Positions 56,369 to 63,781 of a DNA stretch of 64,000 nt are shown one piece after another. The notes beneath the pieces are model-generated. The model did no database searches. It was not told the origin of the DNA and saw nothing but the letters and a program-made list of their open reading frames with translations. A program made the translations under genes and the position numbers. Source of the stretch: Nocardia niwae NBRC 108934 = DSM 45340 (lineage in GTDB: Bacteria > Actinomycetota > Actinomycetes > Mycobacteriales > Mycobacteriaceae); NCBI RefSeq assembly GCF_001613465.1, contig NZ_BDCK01000045.1, forward strand, positions 23,685 to 87,684. Direction: 5' to 3'. Numbering within the stretch: position 1 is the first letter of the stretch; each line of letters begins with the position of its first letter.

Positions 56369-56477
56369 CCGGTTCGACCTCCTCGCCTTTCTGCCAGAAC
56401 GGCCAGTCGGGGCGAACTCCGGTGATTCCCTGCGTGTACTCGGTAGGGGTCGGCGCCTCGAACTCGATGGCATCCAT
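56349..56477 (-). CDS. small acidic protein, 42 aa
   Basis: From ATG 56477 to TAG 56351-56349. DAIEFEAPTPTEYTQGITGV, RPDWPFWQKGEEVEPDEPD. Ends overlap the next gene by 20 bases. Unknown function. Confidence 0.5.
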   Translation of the reverse strand: MDAIEFEAPTPTEYTQGITGVRPDWPFWQKGEEVEPDEPDCV

Positions 56478-56481
56478 AGGC

Positions 56482-56721
56482 TTACTCCTGGACTTCCCCG
56501 GTGATGTCACCGACGACCTGCCGCAACTCCGCTATCTCGCTCGGTTTGAGCGGCGGCGCGTACTGAGCGACAGGCTTTCCGGCGATTTCGGAGAGCAGGT
56601 CATGTATGGCGATCAGCGCGTTAAGCTGTGCGCCTTGAACTTCGAACTCGTATGGACGCCCGAATCCGGCCCGATAGGTGAGCCGTGCGGCGATGCTGCG
56701 CGCCTTGTCGATAGGCTTCAT
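56482..56721 (-). CDS. small phage protein, 79 aa
   Basis: From ATG 56721 (AAGGAGTTTCTG upstream). IDKARSIAARLTYRAGFGRP, QLNALIAIHDLLSEIAG, acidic C-terminal helix. First gene after the conserved box at 56751, so it likely starts a transcript. Confidence 0.6.
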   Translation of the reverse strand: MKPIDKARSIAARLTYRAGFGRPYEFEVQGAQLNALIAIHDLLSEIAGKPVAQYAPPLKPSEIAELRQVVGDITGEVQE

Positions 56722-56750
56722 TCAGAAACTCCTTGCTTCTGAACACAGAA

Positions 56751-56768
56751 TATCGGCGCTGTATAGTC
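56751..56768 (-). promoter_or_regulatory. conserved 18-bp box
   Basis: GACTATACAGCGCCGATA on the minus strand, identical to the copy at 39443-39460, 30-47 bases before ATG 56721. The rest of the gap 56722-56862 has no gene. Confidence 0.55.
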
Positions 56769-56862
56769 GGGTTTCTTACTCAGCGCGCAGTTACCGATGA
56801 AAAAGAAACCCGCAGGTCAACGCTGTCGTGCCGCCAGAATGCAGGATAGATTTGAAAAAGGA

Positions 56863-57243
56863 TCAGACCCGCGACTGCCTGAACCAATCCCACCACGGCT
56901 GGTCGAACTTCCGCCATGCCGACGCGTCCACTGCGTAAGCGTGGCAGCAGTCGGGGGCGTTTGCGGCTTCCTCGTCGGACATCCGGTCCAACTCGTCGTC
57001 GGTCAACTCCTCGATCCAGCCGATATACCGGAGCCCCGGCACGGTCTGCCCCGACCAGCAGCCGTACCCGCGTGGCGGCAGCAGAAGCACCAGCTCCGCA
57101 TCCTCTGGCGTCTTCCCGCAGGCCGCGACCATGACGAACTGGTAGCCGCGGCCTTGGACGAGGACATCCCCCGCCTGGACGATGATTTCCCCGCGCGCGC
57201 GAGTCTCTTGCAGCGCTTCCGTGTAGTGCAGGTGGCGGGTCAA
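56863..57243 (-). CDS. hypothetical protein, 126 aa
   Basis: From TTG 57243 overlapping the preceding stop; an in-frame upstream extension is less likely. IIVQAGDVLVQGRGYQFVMV, AELVLLLPPRGYGCWSGQTV, YAVDASAWRKFDQPWWDWFR. A beta region and acidic helix; not recognised. Confidence 0.55.
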   Translation of the reverse strand: MTRHLHYTEALQETRARGEIIVQAGDVLVQGRGYQFVMVAACGKTPEDAELVLLLPPRGYGCWSGQTVPGLRYIGWIEELTDDELDRMSDEEAANAPDCCHAYAVDASAWRKFDQPWWDWFRQSRV

Positions 57244-57479
57244 TGCAGCCACACACCTTCGCCGTACACGGTCGGTGTCGCGTCGATCGACTCGGGGTGA
57301 GGGATCAAGTCGAGTTCGAACCGCCACACATCAGGCACCGCATACGACCCGTGCGTGAATCGGAGGGCAACCTCTCCGGGCCGATCACCCCAATGCACAA
57401 GGTAGAACGTGCGGGTCAAGTCCCCAACACGAACGGTGACGCCGTTCTCGTCGTCGCCGTGAATCTCGAAGTAGCTCAT
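57240..57479 (-). CDS. hypothetical protein, 79 aa
   Basis: From ATG 57479 (ATGA overlap). SYFEIHGDDENGVTVRVGDL, TFYLVHWGDRPGEVALRFTH: beta-rich, acidic. No known domain. Confidence 0.55.
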   Translation of the reverse strand: MSYFEIHGDDENGVTVRVGDLTRTFYLVHWGDRPGEVALRFTHGSYAVPDVWRFELDLIPHPESIDATPTVYGEGVWLH

Positions 57480-57886
57480 TCGGCCCACTCCTGGCGGAAT
57501 TCCGGATGCTCGGACCAGAGCGCGGCGAGGGCACGCATGGCTGGGCCTTCATCGCCTTGGGTCCAAACCATGCGGATACGTCGATAGAGCGCAAGTGTCT
57601 CGCGCAGCGCAGCGACCAGACCGAGCACCATCGCGGGGTCGAACGTTGCGATCAGCGCCGACACATGGTCGCTGCGGATGATGCCGCCGCACGGGTCGAA
57701 CTGGATCGGGTTGGCGGCACCGTTCACGGTCACCACATCCCCGAAATCATCCACCCGCCACTGCTCGGGCTGCCACGGCGGACGCTTCGCCGGATACTTC
57801 ACGGTCACTCGCGGCAGTTCGGTCGCGGACTTGGCAAGCTTCTCCCAGTCCGCGAGCCGTGCCTCAATGAATTCAACGATCGTCAT
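57476..57886 (-). CDS. DUF6221-like protein
   Basis: 136 aa from ATG 57886. TIVEFIEARLADWEKLAKSA, HVSALIATFDPAMVLGLVAA, and LAALWSEHPEFRQEW match DUF6221 of actinobacteria and their phages. Helical; function unknown. Confidence 0.75.
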   Translation of the reverse strand: MTIVEFIEARLADWEKLAKSATELPRVTVKYPAKRPPWQPEQWRVDDFGDVVTVNGAANPIQFDPCGGIIRSDHVSALIATFDPAMVLGLVAALRETLALYRRIRMVWTQGDEGPAMRALAALWSEHPEFRQEWAE

Positions 57887-58080
57887 CAGATCAGCACCAT
57901 GTTCTTCCACGCGAGACGAGCCACCATGTACGCGTTCAGCAGCATCGAAGCGACCGCGCACGAGCCGATGATGAACTGCCAGCCATCGACCTTCCCCACC
58001 TCATAAGCAGACTGCAATGCCGCGGCGAGCAGAACACCGAAGCATCCGCGAACAAACCACGTCAGCAGAAACTGGTTCAC
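57886..58080 (-). CDS. small membrane protein, 64 aa
   Basis: From GTG 58080. NQFLLTWFVRGCFGVLLAAA and WQFIIGSCAVASMLLNAYMV form two hydrophobic segments. TGATG overlap with the DUF6221 start. Role unknown. Confidence 0.55.
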   Translation of the reverse strand: MNQFLLTWFVRGCFGVLLAAALQSAYEVGKVDGWQFIIGSCAVASMLLNAYMVARLAWKNMVLI

Positions 58081-58086
58081 GTCGGC

Positions 58087-58632
58087 CTACCCGTACGAGC
58101 AGGTGAAGTGCCAGGCCGGGCCGCCAGCAGGCACATCCAATTCCAGCAGTTCCACGAACCGCGCCAACTGGCTCGCCCACTCCGGGTCCACCGTCAACGG
58201 CTTCACTTCAGCGGAATCGCAGCCGTACAGCTTCTGAACCGACGCCTTCACCCGCACCGCCCAAAACGTGTCACCGTCGACGTGGCCGTACGTGTCGAGT
58301 TCGACGGGGATCTGAGCAAGAAGGTCCCGCTTCCGGTCCAAGCTAGCGGCCCACGCCTGATACTGCGGCGACGACTTCTCATACTCCTCGCGAATACGTT
58401 TCGACTCCTCGTGCGGCATCCGCCGCCAGTGATTGCGGGTATCGGGATAGTCGTCGGGGAAAGGAACCTTCTCCCAGCCGAGACGGGTAGCGAGTTCGTC
58501 TTCCCAATCGGCGGACTCGTCGGCGTCTTCGGCTTCCTGCCACCATGCGGGCGCGGTCGACTCCCAATCGTCGTCGATCATTCCGCCGAGGTCGTAGCCG
58601 TAGAAAATGTCAGCGCTCGGGCACATGCCCAT
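58087..58632 (-). CDS. conserved phage protein, 181 aa
   Basis: From ATG 58632 (AGGAGACCAACA upstream). CPSADIFYGYDLGGMIDDDW, acidic Trp-rich region, KRIREEYEKSSPQYQAWAAS coiled coil, VELDTYGHVDGDTFWAVRVK and a final PAWHFTCSYG. This N- and C-terminal signature is recurrent in mycobacteriophage early proteins of unknown role. Preceded by the box at 58666. Confidence 0.65.
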   Translation of the reverse strand: MGMCPSADIFYGYDLGGMIDDDWESTAPAWWQEAEDADESADWEDELATRLGWEKVPFPDDYPDTRNHWRRMPHEESKRIREEYEKSSPQYQAWAASLDRKRDLLAQIPVELDTYGHVDGDTFWAVRVKASVQKLYGCDSAEVKPLTVDPEWASQLARFVELLELDVPAGGPAWHFTCSYG

Positions 58633-58665
58633 TGTTGGTCTCCTATTCGCGGACTACATCAACCG

Positions 58666-58683
58666 TAGCCACGCTGTAAAGCC
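58666..58683 (-). promoter_or_regulatory. divergent copy of the conserved box
   Basis: Minus strand GGCTTTACAGCGTGGCTA, with AAATCCC just 5' as in the 39443 copy (AAATCGC). 34-51 bases before ATG 58632, in a 57-base gap. Confidence 0.45.
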
Positions 58684-58689
58684 GGGATT

Positions 58690-58929
58690 TTAAACCTGAC
58701 CCCATTCATGCCCGCAGCCGTTGCAGGTGCGGATCACTTCGTATTGCGGCTCCATCGACGGCACCATTTTGTTCATGCCTAGCCCGTACACCCACGACAG
58801 CATCACCATTCGGTCGCGCAATACTGCCAGCGGGTCGGTCCAGTCGAACGGCCGTGGCGCCCGCAGCCCGTGGCAATCCAGCGAGCGGCAATGCGGGCAC
58901 ATCGACCACGCCGTGAACCGGTCAGTCAC
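58690..58929 (-). CDS. small zinc-ribbon protein, 79 aa
   Basis: From GTG 58929 (GTGA overlap). SMCPHCRSLDCHGLR and RTCNGCGHEW form a CxxC...CxxC ribbon, joined by a helix (DPLAVLRDRMVMLSW). May bind nucleic acid. Confidence 0.6.
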   Translation of the reverse strand: MTDRFTAWSMCPHCRSLDCHGLRAPRPFDWTDPLAVLRDRMVMLSWVYGLGMNKMVPSMEPQYEVIRTCNGCGHEWGQV

Positions 58930-59726
58930 CCCAACAGCCCGTTCCGTTCCCACCAGCCCACATAGGTGTCGGTGAGCCATCGGTTGATCAGGTTGTGGTC
59001 AGGCTTCGCCGGCAAGTCCGCGGTCGTGGCGAGCATGTTCAACTGGGCGAGCAGATCGTCCGCGCGGTCGAGCGCTTCTTCCTTCGTGTGCTGGCCGCGG
59101 CGCAGCTCTTGCAACCAGGTGCGGTCGGGTTCGGGAATGGGCAGGGTGATGCGTCCGGTGGTGAGGAGTTCGACGCCCTGAACGCCGAGTCGCACCATGT
59201 GGTAGCCGCTTTTGGTGTCCCAGCCATACTGGTCGATCAGTTCAGGCCGGTTGGTGCGCTGGCTGCGCTCACCGAGCATCCGTTCCTTCTGCGCCTGCAA
59301 GTAGCCACCGAACCGGAACGCTGCGTCACGTGACAAGAACCGCTCGGGGTGCGCCTGAATGTCGCGCCCGATGTCGTTGATGGTCACGATCTCCTGCGGC
59401 GGGATGAACATCAGCAGCAGCACAGTCGGGTTGCCCTGCGCAGCCAGACGAGCCCACTTACGAAGCGAGTAGACGACCAAATCCAAGTCGCCCTTGCCTG
59501 ACCGCACGCCCTCAGGCTGTGTCCGCCACTGGTACTGCTCGAACTTCCGGTTACCGATCACATAGGCGGGCGGCTCGATCGCGACGCCCATTTCGTCGCG
59601 GTCATCGTTCCCAGTCGTCACACCATGCAGGCCAGAACCGACCTGCCCGCGCAAAACGGTGTTCTCGGCGGCGATCCGCTCGAACTCGGTTGTGGTGTGC
59701 GGGTTCGTAACTGTCTCGATGCTCAT
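58926..59726 (-). CDS. COG3541-type predicted nucleotidyltransferase
   Basis: 266 aa from ATG 59726. VLRGQVGSGLHGVTTGNDDR followed by DEMGVAIEPP is the GS...D-x-D-type polymerase-beta nucleotidyltransferase motif (second acidic residue E/D-x-x pattern), and DLDLVVYSLRKWARLAAQGN holds the third Asp. RIxxLQExxRGxHTKEEALDR-like C-terminal helix. Phage members are common; RNA 3'-end or protein substrates are possible. Confidence 0.8.
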   Translation of the reverse strand: MSIETVTNPHTTTEFERIAAENTVLRGQVGSGLHGVTTGNDDRDEMGVAIEPPAYVIGNRKFEQYQWRTQPEGVRSGKGDLDLVVYSLRKWARLAAQGNPTVLLLMFIPPQEIVTINDIGRDIQAHPERFLSRDAAFRFGGYLQAQKERMLGERSQRTNRPELIDQYGWDTKSGYHMVRLGVQGVELLTTGRITLPIPEPDRTWLQELRRGQHTKEEALDRADDLLAQLNMLATTADLPAKPDHNLINRWLTDTYVGWWERNGLLG

Positions 59727-59959
59727 CAGGCGCGCACCTTCTTGATGGCCGCGGTGATCAGCAGCTTCGCGAACAGGACGACGCCGACAGCGACGATGTA
59801 CCCGACGACGAACAGCGCGGGCACCCACAGCGGGGCGAACACCCACACCCATTCCCAGTCGACGACGTGAACGAGTTTGAGGACGAGGAACGTGAGGAAC
59901 ATGGCACCGAAGAAACCGATACCGGAACTGTTCGTCTGGGTGTTGTTGCTGCTGGTCAT
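59726..59959 (-). CDS. small transmembrane protein (Fragile-X-F-like)
   Basis: 77 aa from ATG 59959. SSGIGFFGAMFLTFLVLKLV, WVWVFAPLWVPALFVVGYIV, VGVVLFAKLL: two to three TM segments with the GIGFxG...LKL...W.WV.APLWxP pattern of the family named Transmembrane Fragile-X-F in actinophages. Function unknown. Confidence 0.75.
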   Translation of the reverse strand: MTSSNNTQTNSSGIGFFGAMFLTFLVLKLVHVVDWEWVWVFAPLWVPALFVVGYIVAVGVVLFAKLLITAAIKKVRA

Positions 59960-60327
59960 GCTGCGTTCTCCTGACTGAGTTGGGGTTTGAGTGCGGCGAG
60001 CTTGTCCCGCCAATCCGGTAGCGGTGCCGCGCCCACGGGTTTCACCGTGTAGCGGACGTTTCGCCGGCGTTGTCTCGCCGCGGCCCGTTCGGTCTTTGTG
60101 CGCCCGGTGCCGGGTTTCGCACGTAGCGGACCAGAGTCGCGCGCCAGGTCGGCTTCCGCGTTTTCGAGGGACCTTCTGCCGCCGCCTGGTGTTGCTGGGA
60201 TGCGGCGTATCCGTCCGGTCGCGGGCCATTGGATTTTGTGGTGGCTGCCGCCGTCGAACCCGAGGTAGATCCAGCCTGCGCGTTTGGCACGGTTCAGCAG
60301 TTCCCGCACATCCTTCTGACTGGTCAT
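59956..60327 (-). CDS. HicA-like protein
   Basis: 123 aa from ATG 60327. The first 60 residues, VRELLNRAKRAGWIYLGFDG then GSHHKIQWPATGRIRRIPAT, fit the HicA toxin dsRBD-like fold with its catalytic GSHH histidine. The C-terminal 60 residues are basic (TERAAARQRRRNVRYTVKPV). No HicB-like antitoxin is adjacent, so an RNA-binding role or solitary RNase is possible. Confidence 0.65.
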   Translation of the reverse strand: MTSQKDVRELLNRAKRAGWIYLGFDGGSHHKIQWPATGRIRRIPATPGGGRRSLENAEADLARDSGPLRAKPGTGRTKTERAAARQRRRNVRYTVKPVGAAPLPDWRDKLAALKPQLSQENAA

Positions 60328-60548
60328 GCCCGGATCACCGCTGTCGTGTCGTCCCAGTCCTGCGGCGGGTTGTCATCCCACTTCGCGACCGGAAGGACGT
60401 CGATCACCATCCCGGACAGGCTGACTTCGGCACAGTTTCCGGGATGCCGCCATACCAGGTCGCATCCCCATCCGCAGGTGCCTTCGCCGCGCTGCGGCAG
60501 CAGGTCGGGTGGGCACGGTGTCAGCGGCTGTAAGTCGAACTCACTCAT
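60324..60548 (-). CDS. hypothetical protein, 74 aa
   Basis: From ATG 60548 (ATGA overlap). CPPDLLPQRGEGTCGWGCDL, VWRHPGNCAEVSLSGMVIDV. Four Cys in the first half may bind metal. Unknown role. Confidence 0.55.
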   Translation of the reverse strand: MSEFDLQPLTPCPPDLLPQRGEGTCGWGCDLVWRHPGNCAEVSLSGMVIDVLPVAKWDDNPPQDWDDTTAVIRA

Positions 60549-61003
60549 GCTGCACCAGCCAGGGACTTCACATACCGGTCGAGCAGCACAGCCGAGCCGG
60601 CGACGCTCACATTCAGCGACCACGGCGCGGGTGACGGGATCTGGATCACCTCATGGCAGCGCGCCAGCACCGTGTCCGGGAGCCCATGGTCTTCGGCACC
60701 GAGCAGGTACAGGGCGCGTGGCGGGTGCCGGTATTCGGTGAGGGACACGGCCCGGTCATCGAGTTCGACGCCGACGAGTGGGCAGCTGTGCGGGAGGTGC
60801 GCGATCAGGTCGTCGATGTCGCTGTAGTGGTGCAGCGGGATCGCGTTCGGCGCTTTGCATGTGTCTGAGGCTTGCGGCTTGTAGCGGCGCCCGACGGTGG
60901 CGAGCATCGCGGCCCCGTAGGTGTGCGCGGACCGCCACAGGGTGCCGACGTTGACCTCGAATTTCGGATGGTAGACGGCGATGCCGGCGTATCCGGCGCT
61001 CAT
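60545..61003 (-). CDS. SpoU/TrmH-family RNA 2'-O-methyltransferase (TrmL-like)
   Basis: 152 aa from ATG 61003, a minimal SPOUT domain. Motif 1 region YHPKFEVNVGTLWRSAHTYG (N and R typical), motif 2 ALYLLGAEDHGLP (about 92-104) and motif 3 VIQIPSPAPWSLNVSVAGSA (about 118-137). These are the trefoil-knot AdoMet site residues. TrmL-type members methylate tRNA wobble nucleotides; substrates for this phage copy are unknown. Confidence 0.88.
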   Translation of the reverse strand: MSAGYAGIAVYHPKFEVNVGTLWRSAHTYGAAMLATVGRRYKPQASDTCKAPNAIPLHHYSDIDDLIAHLPHSCPLVGVELDDRAVSLTEYRHPPRALYLLGAEDHGLPDTVLARCHEVIQIPSPAPWSLNVSVAGSAVLLDRYVKSLAGAA

Positions 61004-61245
61004 GCTGTCTGCTCCTGCCCGTACACGGTTTCAATCAGCTGGTAGGCGCCGTACTCGATTTGGCGACGTTGCACCGCAACGTCGTAACCTGCTTCGGCCA
61101 GCTTGCGGACGAGGGAGGTTCGGTTGCTGTCGTCGGCGGTCGCAAGATAGGTGGCGCCGGTTTGGTCGCGGTAGGTGAGCAGGTATTCGGTGACGACACG
61201 CGGGATCGGGCCGGGCTCGGGGATCAACGGTTCACGATCGGTCAT
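61000..61245 (-). CDS. hypothetical protein, 81 aa
   Basis: From ATG 61245. PRVVTEYLLTYRDQTGATYL, ATADDSNRTSLVRKLAEAGY, DVAVQRRQIEYGAY: alpha/beta. Coupled at both ends. Function unknown. Confidence 0.55.
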   Translation of the reverse strand: MTDREPLIPEPGPIPRVVTEYLLTYRDQTGATYLATADDSNRTSLVRKLAEAGYDVAVQRRQIEYGAYQLIETVYGQEQTA

Positions 61246-61625
61246 GCGGCGGCCTGCCTGTCCTGCTCGGGCTGAAGGGTGATGGTGATGCGGGGGTTGT
61301 CGCTGCCCAACTGGACTGAGTACGACTCGGACAGCACATGGTTGGCGTCGTCCTTGACCAGGACCCCGAGGTCGACCAGGGCGTCTATCGCGGCTTTCCC
61401 GAAGGCTGTGAGGCTTCCGGCGTCGCGGGTGCGTCGGTCGGGGGCGTGCCAGGTGATGGAGACGTGGCAGCGGTCGATGGTCGGTATCAGGTCGCCACCG
61501 GCGGCCCGTACGTGCCATGCGACGGCTTCTCGGGCGTCGCGGACTTTGGTCCAGTGGGCGCCGCGCTGCTGGTTGGAGGTGAGCGGCGGACGGTTCAACG
61601 GGATGTCGAGGCAGTGGACGGTCAC
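61242..61625 (-). CDS. RusA-like Holliday junction resolvase
   Basis: 127 aa from GTG 61625 (GTGA overlap). VHCLDIPLNRPPLTSNQQRG start, CHVSITWHAPDRRTRDAGSL, TAFGKAAIDALVDLGVLVKD then DDANHVLS give the D-x-x-N/D...K...D-x-L...DD pattern of RusA. Resolves recombination or replication junctions, working with the YqaJ exonuclease pathway. Confidence 0.78.
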   Translation of the reverse strand: MTVHCLDIPLNRPPLTSNQQRGAHWTKVRDAREAVAWHVRAAGGDLIPTIDRCHVSITWHAPDRRTRDAGSLTAFGKAAIDALVDLGVLVKDDANHVLSESYSVQLGSDNPRITITLQPEQDRQAAA

Positions 61626-61882
61626 AACGGCTCCACGCGGACGAAGTCGGGAAGCCGCTGGAACCGTTTGTTGCACATACGGCACAGGACGGTCCCCACC
61701 TTACGAATGTCGGACTCGCACATGTCGCAGGTGAATTCAGTGCAGGCGGGGCAGCCGAATGCTTCCATGCATCCGTGGCTTCCCAGCCAGAACTTGGCGG
61801 GTTTTCCGCAGCCGTCGCAGTTCGGGTTGTGGTCGAGGTGTTCGATGCTGTCGGCGCGTTCGTCTGTTTGGGTCGCCATCAT
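61622..61882 (-). CDS. multi-zinc-ribbon small protein, 86 aa
   Basis: From ATG 61882 (61879 also possible). NCDGCGKPAKFW, GCPACTEFTCDMCES, LCRMCNKRF: four CxxC pairs suggest two zinc ribbons. Likely nucleic-acid binding. Confidence 0.6.
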   Translation of the reverse strand: MMATQTDERADSIEHLDHNPNCDGCGKPAKFWLGSHGCMEAFGCPACTEFTCDMCESDIRKVGTVLCRMCNKRFQRLPDFVRVEPL

Positions 61883-62199
61883 GCGGCGCCTTTCCTGCTT
61901 GGTGCTGGTTGTTTCGTGGTGTGCCAGAGCCCGCACACGCATTGGTAGGCGCGGGTTGGCCGGTATCCGGGTCCGGTGGCGCGCAGGAACTTGCTGACGG
62001 CGTTTTCTGCGTGCTCGCGGGACGGGTATTGCTTTTTGTGTGGGGATGGGCAGGGTCGTTTGGCGTGGATGATGTGGGAGTAGAGTTTCGCTGTCGCTAA
62101 CGCCTGATCGGTGGCGGTTTCGGTGTGTCCGCACAGGCAGAGCGCCACGTACGACCCGCGTTTCTCGACACCGATCAGGACATGCCCGGTCGCGTTCAT
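61879..62199 (-). CDS. Cys-containing small phage protein, 106 aa
   Basis: From ATG 62199. VALCLCGHTETATDQALATA ... PSREHAENAVSKFLRATGPG, YQCVCGLWHTTKQ: two CxCG motifs flank a helix. Widespread style in actinophages; unknown. Confidence 0.6.
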   Translation of the reverse strand: MNATGHVLIGVEKRGSYVALCLCGHTETATDQALATAKLYSHIIHAKRPCPSPHKKQYPSREHAENAVSKFLRATGPGYRPTRAYQCVCGLWHTTKQPAPSRKGAA

Positions 62200-62549
62200 G
62201 TGGCTTCCCGGATTCCGCCGATGGTTCCTTCGGGGAGCCGGTTGAGCAGGTCTTCGAAGCGGTCCGTGAACTCCCGGCGCAGGGCAGGACAGGCGGTGAC
62301 GGTCAACCCGTTGCCCTGAACGACCTGCATAGCCAGGAAGGCGAGCGTGTCCGCTATGTCTCGCATCCCGAGTGGACGGCGCTGCACAGCCTCCACAGTC
62401 GCAGCGCGAAGCATCCGGATCAGCCCATCACGTGCATGCTCCAACTCGGCGACCTGATCAGCGATCGTCTCCAGGGCTTGAAGCTGTCCGGGTCGGGCGC
62501 TGATAGCGGCTTGTGCGCGGATCTGATCGGCGAGGCTGCGGGCGGTCAT
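62196..62549 (-). CDS. hypothetical helical protein, 117 aa
   Basis: From ATG 62549. TARSLADQIRAQAAISARPG, ADQVAELEHARDGLIRMLRA, VVQGNGLTVTACPALRREFT. Mostly helix. Not recognised. Confidence 0.55.
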   Translation of the reverse strand: MTARSLADQIRAQAAISARPGQLQALETIADQVAELEHARDGLIRMLRAATVEAVQRRPLGMRDIADTLAFLAMQVVQGNGLTVTACPALRREFTDRFEDLLNRLPEGTIGGIREAT

Positions 62550-62755
62550 TCGGCGTCTCCGCTCTTGCCCTGGAATTGTGCGGCGAGCTTCCGCATGGTC
62601 GAGGATGCATGTTTGTGGATCGCCCGCAACTCGTCCTCCGAAGCGTCGGCGGTGTCGTCGCGCACGTATATGTCGCTGAATTCGATCTCCTCGGTGAGGA
62701 TGACCCGAACGACATCGTCTGCGATGCGCTCGATTTCAGAGCTGTCCATTGGCAT
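62546..62755 (-). CDS. hypothetical protein, 69 aa
   Basis: From ATG 62755. SSEIERIADDVVRVILTEEI, SEDELRAIHKHASSTMRKLA. Acidic/helical. Overlaps neighbours. Confidence 0.55.
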   Translation of the reverse strand: MPMDSSEIERIADDVVRVILTEEIEFSDIYVRDDTADASEDELRAIHKHASSTMRKLAAQFQGKSGDAE

Positions 62756-63032
62756 TTCCGTTCGTGTTTGTGGTGCGTCGCCATACGGATGCGATGCCGC
62801 CGTGTGACCGGGTGGCGGTGGCCTGCAAACCCGCTTTCTCGATGACGCCCTGTTTGCAGAGTCGTTGCATGAGTGGCCCGAACTGGCGGGGTTCGGTCAT
62901 GTCGGGCCAACCCGTCTTGCGCATTTCGGCGTAAATGTCGGCGTTGGCGAACTGGGTGCCTGCGGGGAGCGCGTGAATCAGCTTCTCGGCCTTCGCGAGG
63001 TACACGAACGCAGGCGGAACCGGGGCGGTCAT
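62736..63032 (-). CDS. winged-helix-like small protein, 98 aa
   Basis: From ATG 63032. FVYLAKAEKLIHALPAGTQF, ANADIYAEMRKTGWPDMTEP, RQFGPLMQRLCKQGVIEKAG and ATRSHGGIASVWRRT: helix-helix-wing arrangement. Possible DNA-binding protein. Confidence 0.58.
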   Translation of the reverse strand: MTAPVPPAFVYLAKAEKLIHALPAGTQFANADIYAEMRKTGWPDMTEPRQFGPLMQRLCKQGVIEKAGLQATATRSHGGIASVWRRTTNTNGNANGQL

Positions 63033-63382
63033 CGCTCGGCTCGTTTCTGCCCGGTCCACGGCAATGCCAGCCCATCGTCCAGGCGGCGGGGCACGTAATG
63101 CACGTGAACGTGCGGGATGGTTTGTGTGGCTGCGGCACCCGATGACGTGATCAGGTTGAAGTCGATGCCCTGTTTGCTGGCGTAGGTCGATGCGTATCCC
63201 ATCGCGGCCCGGACAGCTTCGGCACTGGGGTGTTCGGCGTGCCAGGTGGGGACGAACAGCATGTGTCCTGGTGTGACAGGGTTCAGCGGCTCGAACCGGA
63301 CGACAGTGGCGGCGTACTCCTGCTCGAAGTCGTCATCTTCGATGCGCTCGCAGAACGGGCAGCCTTCACGAAGTTCATCCAC
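63029..63382 (-). CDS. HIT-family hydrolase
   Basis: 117 aa from GTG 63382. CPFCERIEDDDFEQEYAATV, PLNPVTPGHMLFVPTWHAEH, and the histidine triad IPHVHVHYVP (about 90-97). HIT proteins hydrolyse nucleoside phosphoramidates or dinucleoside polyphosphates. May clear adenylylated RNA/DNA ends or alarmones. Confidence 0.9.
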   Translation of the reverse strand: MDELREGCPFCERIEDDDFEQEYAATVVRFEPLNPVTPGHMLFVPTWHAEHPSAEAVRAAMGYASTYASKQGIDFNLITSSGAAATQTIPHVHVHYVPRRLDDGLALPWTGQKRAER

Positions 63383-63542
63383 GGTTCTGCCGCCTCGATT
63401 TGCGGGCCACCTTGTTCTTGGCGCGACGCTGCTGCTTCACGTCGTCGGGGACGGTGAGCCCGTACACGTGTTTGCCTTTGCGGTTCAGTCCGGCGAGGAT
63501 GTCGCGCGCCCACTCGGTGCTGAACAGTTCTTCTCGCTTCAA
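63375..63542 (-). CDS. small basic phage protein, 55 aa
   Basis: From TTG 63542 (TTGA overlap). KREELFSTEWARDILAGLNR, KGKHVYGLTVPDDVKQQRRA, then Lys/Arg-rich end. Likely nucleic-acid binding; supported by overlaps on both sides. Confidence 0.55.
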   Translation of the reverse strand: MKREELFSTEWARDILAGLNRKGKHVYGLTVPDDVKQQRRAKNKVARKSRRQNRG

Positions 63543-63781
63543 CGGGGTCCGTCCTTGGGGGTGTTGAGTTCGCGCTGTGCGCGGTGAATGAATTGGTCGG
63601 CGGGGATGCGCGCGATTTCGAGGAGCCGCACCACGAATCCGGCGAGCGCGGGAATGACCGAGATGTGATCGCAGTTGGCGATGATCGCCCGGTATGCGTT
63701 GTCGTCGTTTTCGATGATCGAGCGCAGCAGCGCGAGCGCATCCCGTAACGCGTCGGACTGTTCGTCGGTGGGCTCAACCAT
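63539..63781 (-). CDS. small helical protein, 80 aa
   Basis: From ATG 63781. DEQSDALRDALALLRSIIEN, YRAIIANCDHISVIPALAGF, RIPADQFIHRAQREL. Helical. Starts one base beyond the WhiB stop. Confidence 0.55.
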   Translation of the reverse strand: MVEPTDEQSDALRDALALLRSIIENDDNAYRAIIANCDHISVIPALAGFVVRLLEIARIPADQFIHRAQRELNTPKDGPR

